Assembly: GCA_003489085.1 (NCBI GenBank)
Contig: DNJM01000154.1
Span: 7,222 to 14,769 of the forward strand
From: Lachnospiraceae bacterium
GTDB taxonomy: Bacteria; Bacillota; Clostridia; Lachnospirales; Lachnospiraceae
Reading direction: 5' to 3'
DNA: 7,548 nucleotides
The translations under genes and the position numbers were made by a program. A model generated the notes under the pieces. The model was not told where the DNA came from. It ran no database searches and was given only the letters and a program-made list of their open reading frames with translations. Shown piece after piece: positions 7,535 to 7,548 of the stretch; the first letter of the stretch is position 1; every line of letters begins with the position of its first letter.

Positions 7535-7548
7535 GGGAGGAAAGCAAT
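7535..7548 (+). promoter_or_regulatory. Ribosome binding site and probable first bases of a gene cut off by the window edge
   Basis: GGGAGG at 7535-7540 is a good Shine-Dalgarno match. Six bases later the window ends with AT at 7547-7548. If the next base is G, a start codon begins at 7547 with ideal spacing. Nothing of the protein is in the window, so its identity is unknown. In Bacillus the genes after addBA are sbcD and sbcC, which is a guess worth testing, not a call. Confidence 0.55.

Noticed and set aside
1..7548. CRISPR arrays, insertion sequences, transposon ends, tRNA or rRNA genes, phage or defence cassettes
   Set aside because: No regularly spaced repeats, transposase-like frames, terminal inverted repeats or structured RNA patterns were seen. 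The window is filled by three housekeeping-type genes with little intergenic space.

Overview
The window is an ordinary housekeeping DNA-repair locus. It holds the two subunits of an AddAB-type helicase-nuclease (addB, then addA) and a small membrane protein of the DUF1294 family, all on the + strand and tightly packed as one probable operon. The AddAB form of the enzyme (instead of RecBCD), the strong GGAGG-type ribosome binding sites, the sequence of the proteins and the moderate GC content with many CGG/CCG/GCG codons suggest a Firmicute of class Clostridia, most likely Lachnospiraceae-like. That placement is an inference from general appearance, not from a search.

Layout. Bases 1-47 are the tail end of whatever lies upstream; all three + frames are closed by base 24. 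Bases 48-87 form a clear intrinsic terminator for that upstream unit. An extended -10 promoter (100-108) starts directly behind the terminator's T-run and gives the repair genes their own transcription. addB runs 158-3541, its stop codon directly abuts the addA start (3542-7180), and the DUF1294 gene (7185-7448) starts 4 bases after the addA stop. Each of the three has a good Shine-Dalgarno sequence, the second and third lying inside the end of the preceding gene. The last 100 bases are AT-rich and intergenic. They contain a possible promoter, an AT palindrome and, at the very edge, a ribosome binding site followed by 'AT', so a further + strand gene probably starts at 7547 and continues outside the window.

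How the genes work together. AddA is the ATP-driven 3'-5' translocase and carries one nuclease domain. AddB carries a degenerate helicase fold, a second nuclease domain with an iron-sulphur cluster, and in the known enzymes the Chi-recognition site. Together they resect double-strand breaks and load RecA. All key motifs of both proteins are intact here, so the complex should be active. The DUF1294 protein has no known function, and its link to repair rests only on its position.

I looked for an undescribed system on both strands and found none. The long open frames on the minus strand are by-products of codon use in addA and addB. The most useful loose ends are the DUF1294 gene in the repair operon and the AT-rich regulatory-looking tail.
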